Both the position numbers and the translations under genes were made by a program. 64,000 nucleotides of DNA, taken from NCBI GenBank assembly GCA_037349105.1, contig JAYJMM010000081.1:1860001-1924000 (forward strand), in the 5' to 3' direction. Below are positions 63,701 to 64,000 of this stretch, piece after piece. The DNA comes from Limnomonas spitsbergensis (taxonomy: Eukaryota; Chlorophyta; Chlorophyceae; Chlamydomonadales). Positions within the stretch are counted from its first letter, which is position 1. Every line of letters begins with the position of its first letter. The notes below the pieces were generated by a model, which was not told the DNA's origin, did no database searches, and saw only the letters and a program-made list of their open reading frames with translations.

Positions 63701-64000
63701 TGGACTGAACAATGGTGGCTGAATACATAGCTGAGCTTCAGCCGAGCTGTAAGTTTAAGGCAGAACCAGCTACTTTTACCAAACCGTAATTACTCCCATA
63801 GTCTCTGAGTTCCGGCGCAATTTCAGTCTCACTGGTGTAGGGGCAGTAGGTATGAGGCAGGTTCACAGGGCTGCATCATGCAAGCATGCCCTACTCCCCA
63901 CCTGACACTCTGAAGACCCCGTGTCACACCCTACTCCCCCCACACTAATTTTCATGGGACAGCTGCATACCTTGAAAGGCCCAACCCAGCCCAACTGAGT

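Overview
The window looks like nuclear DNA of a green alga of the Chlamydomonas/Volvox type (Chlamydomonadales). The grounds are GC-rich coding exons, many phase-consistent introns with GTGAGT/GTGAGG donors and CAG acceptors, Ala/Gly/Ser/Gln-rich low-complexity protein, interstitial TTTAGGG-like tracts, TGTAA (the volvocine poly(A) signal) at the 3' end of a retroelement family, and introns packed with minisatellites. There is no sign of operons, rRNA or tRNA genes. The order is inferred from these general features, not from a search.

Layout. (1) 307-20809, minus strand: a gene for the beta subunit of adaptor complex AP-4, modelled in 16 exons (775 codons, every junction in frame), running off the left edge at its 3' end. 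(2) 20810-21104: a 295-bp divergent promoter region. (3) 21105-29413, plus strand: a complete 9-exon CobW/CBWD-family G3E GTPase with a His-rich insert, 404 aa, probably a zinc metallochaperone. (4) 29414-35645: intergenic DNA made of retroelement tails, one decayed non-LTR reverse-transcriptase gene (31236-33160) and a 12-unit, 83-bp tandem array of the retroelement tail. (5) 35646-40168, minus: a gene for a protein with two tandem SpoVS-like (Alba-fold) domains, including a 15-nt microexon; its N-terminus is unresolved. (6) 40351-41110: a DNA transposon (MITE) with TIRs and a TAA target duplication just upstream of that gene. (7) 42962 to about 58058, minus: a very large coiled-coil protein gene (at least about 2,800 aa; one exon alone is 1,602 codons). 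(8) 58.3-64 kb: repeats, plus one good exon (63374-63495, minus) of a further gene entering from the right edge.

The most striking feature is how the introns are built. In all four main genes many introns begin or end with tandem copies of the neighbouring exon edge: the last 10-60 nt of an exon plus its GT donor repeated downstream, or the acceptor plus first 20-90 nt of an exon repeated upstream. The extreme case is AP-4 beta intron 2, where about 5 kb consists of roughly 140 copies of a 36-bp unit. Each unit carries the exon-2 donor context (GTT then GTGAGT/GTGAGG) and a pyrimidine-TTTTAG acceptor-like site. The window therefore holds arrays of competing splice sites grown out of exon/intron junctions. 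Whether the spliceosome uses or ignores them is the question worth testing.

The genes do not form a pathway. AP-4 beta acts in trans-Golgi vesicle sorting, the CobW protein in metal (probably Zn) delivery, the SpoVS-like protein is probably nucleic-acid binding by fold, and the large coiled-coil protein is unassigned. The only shared control suggested by the layout is the divergent promoter between the first two genes.
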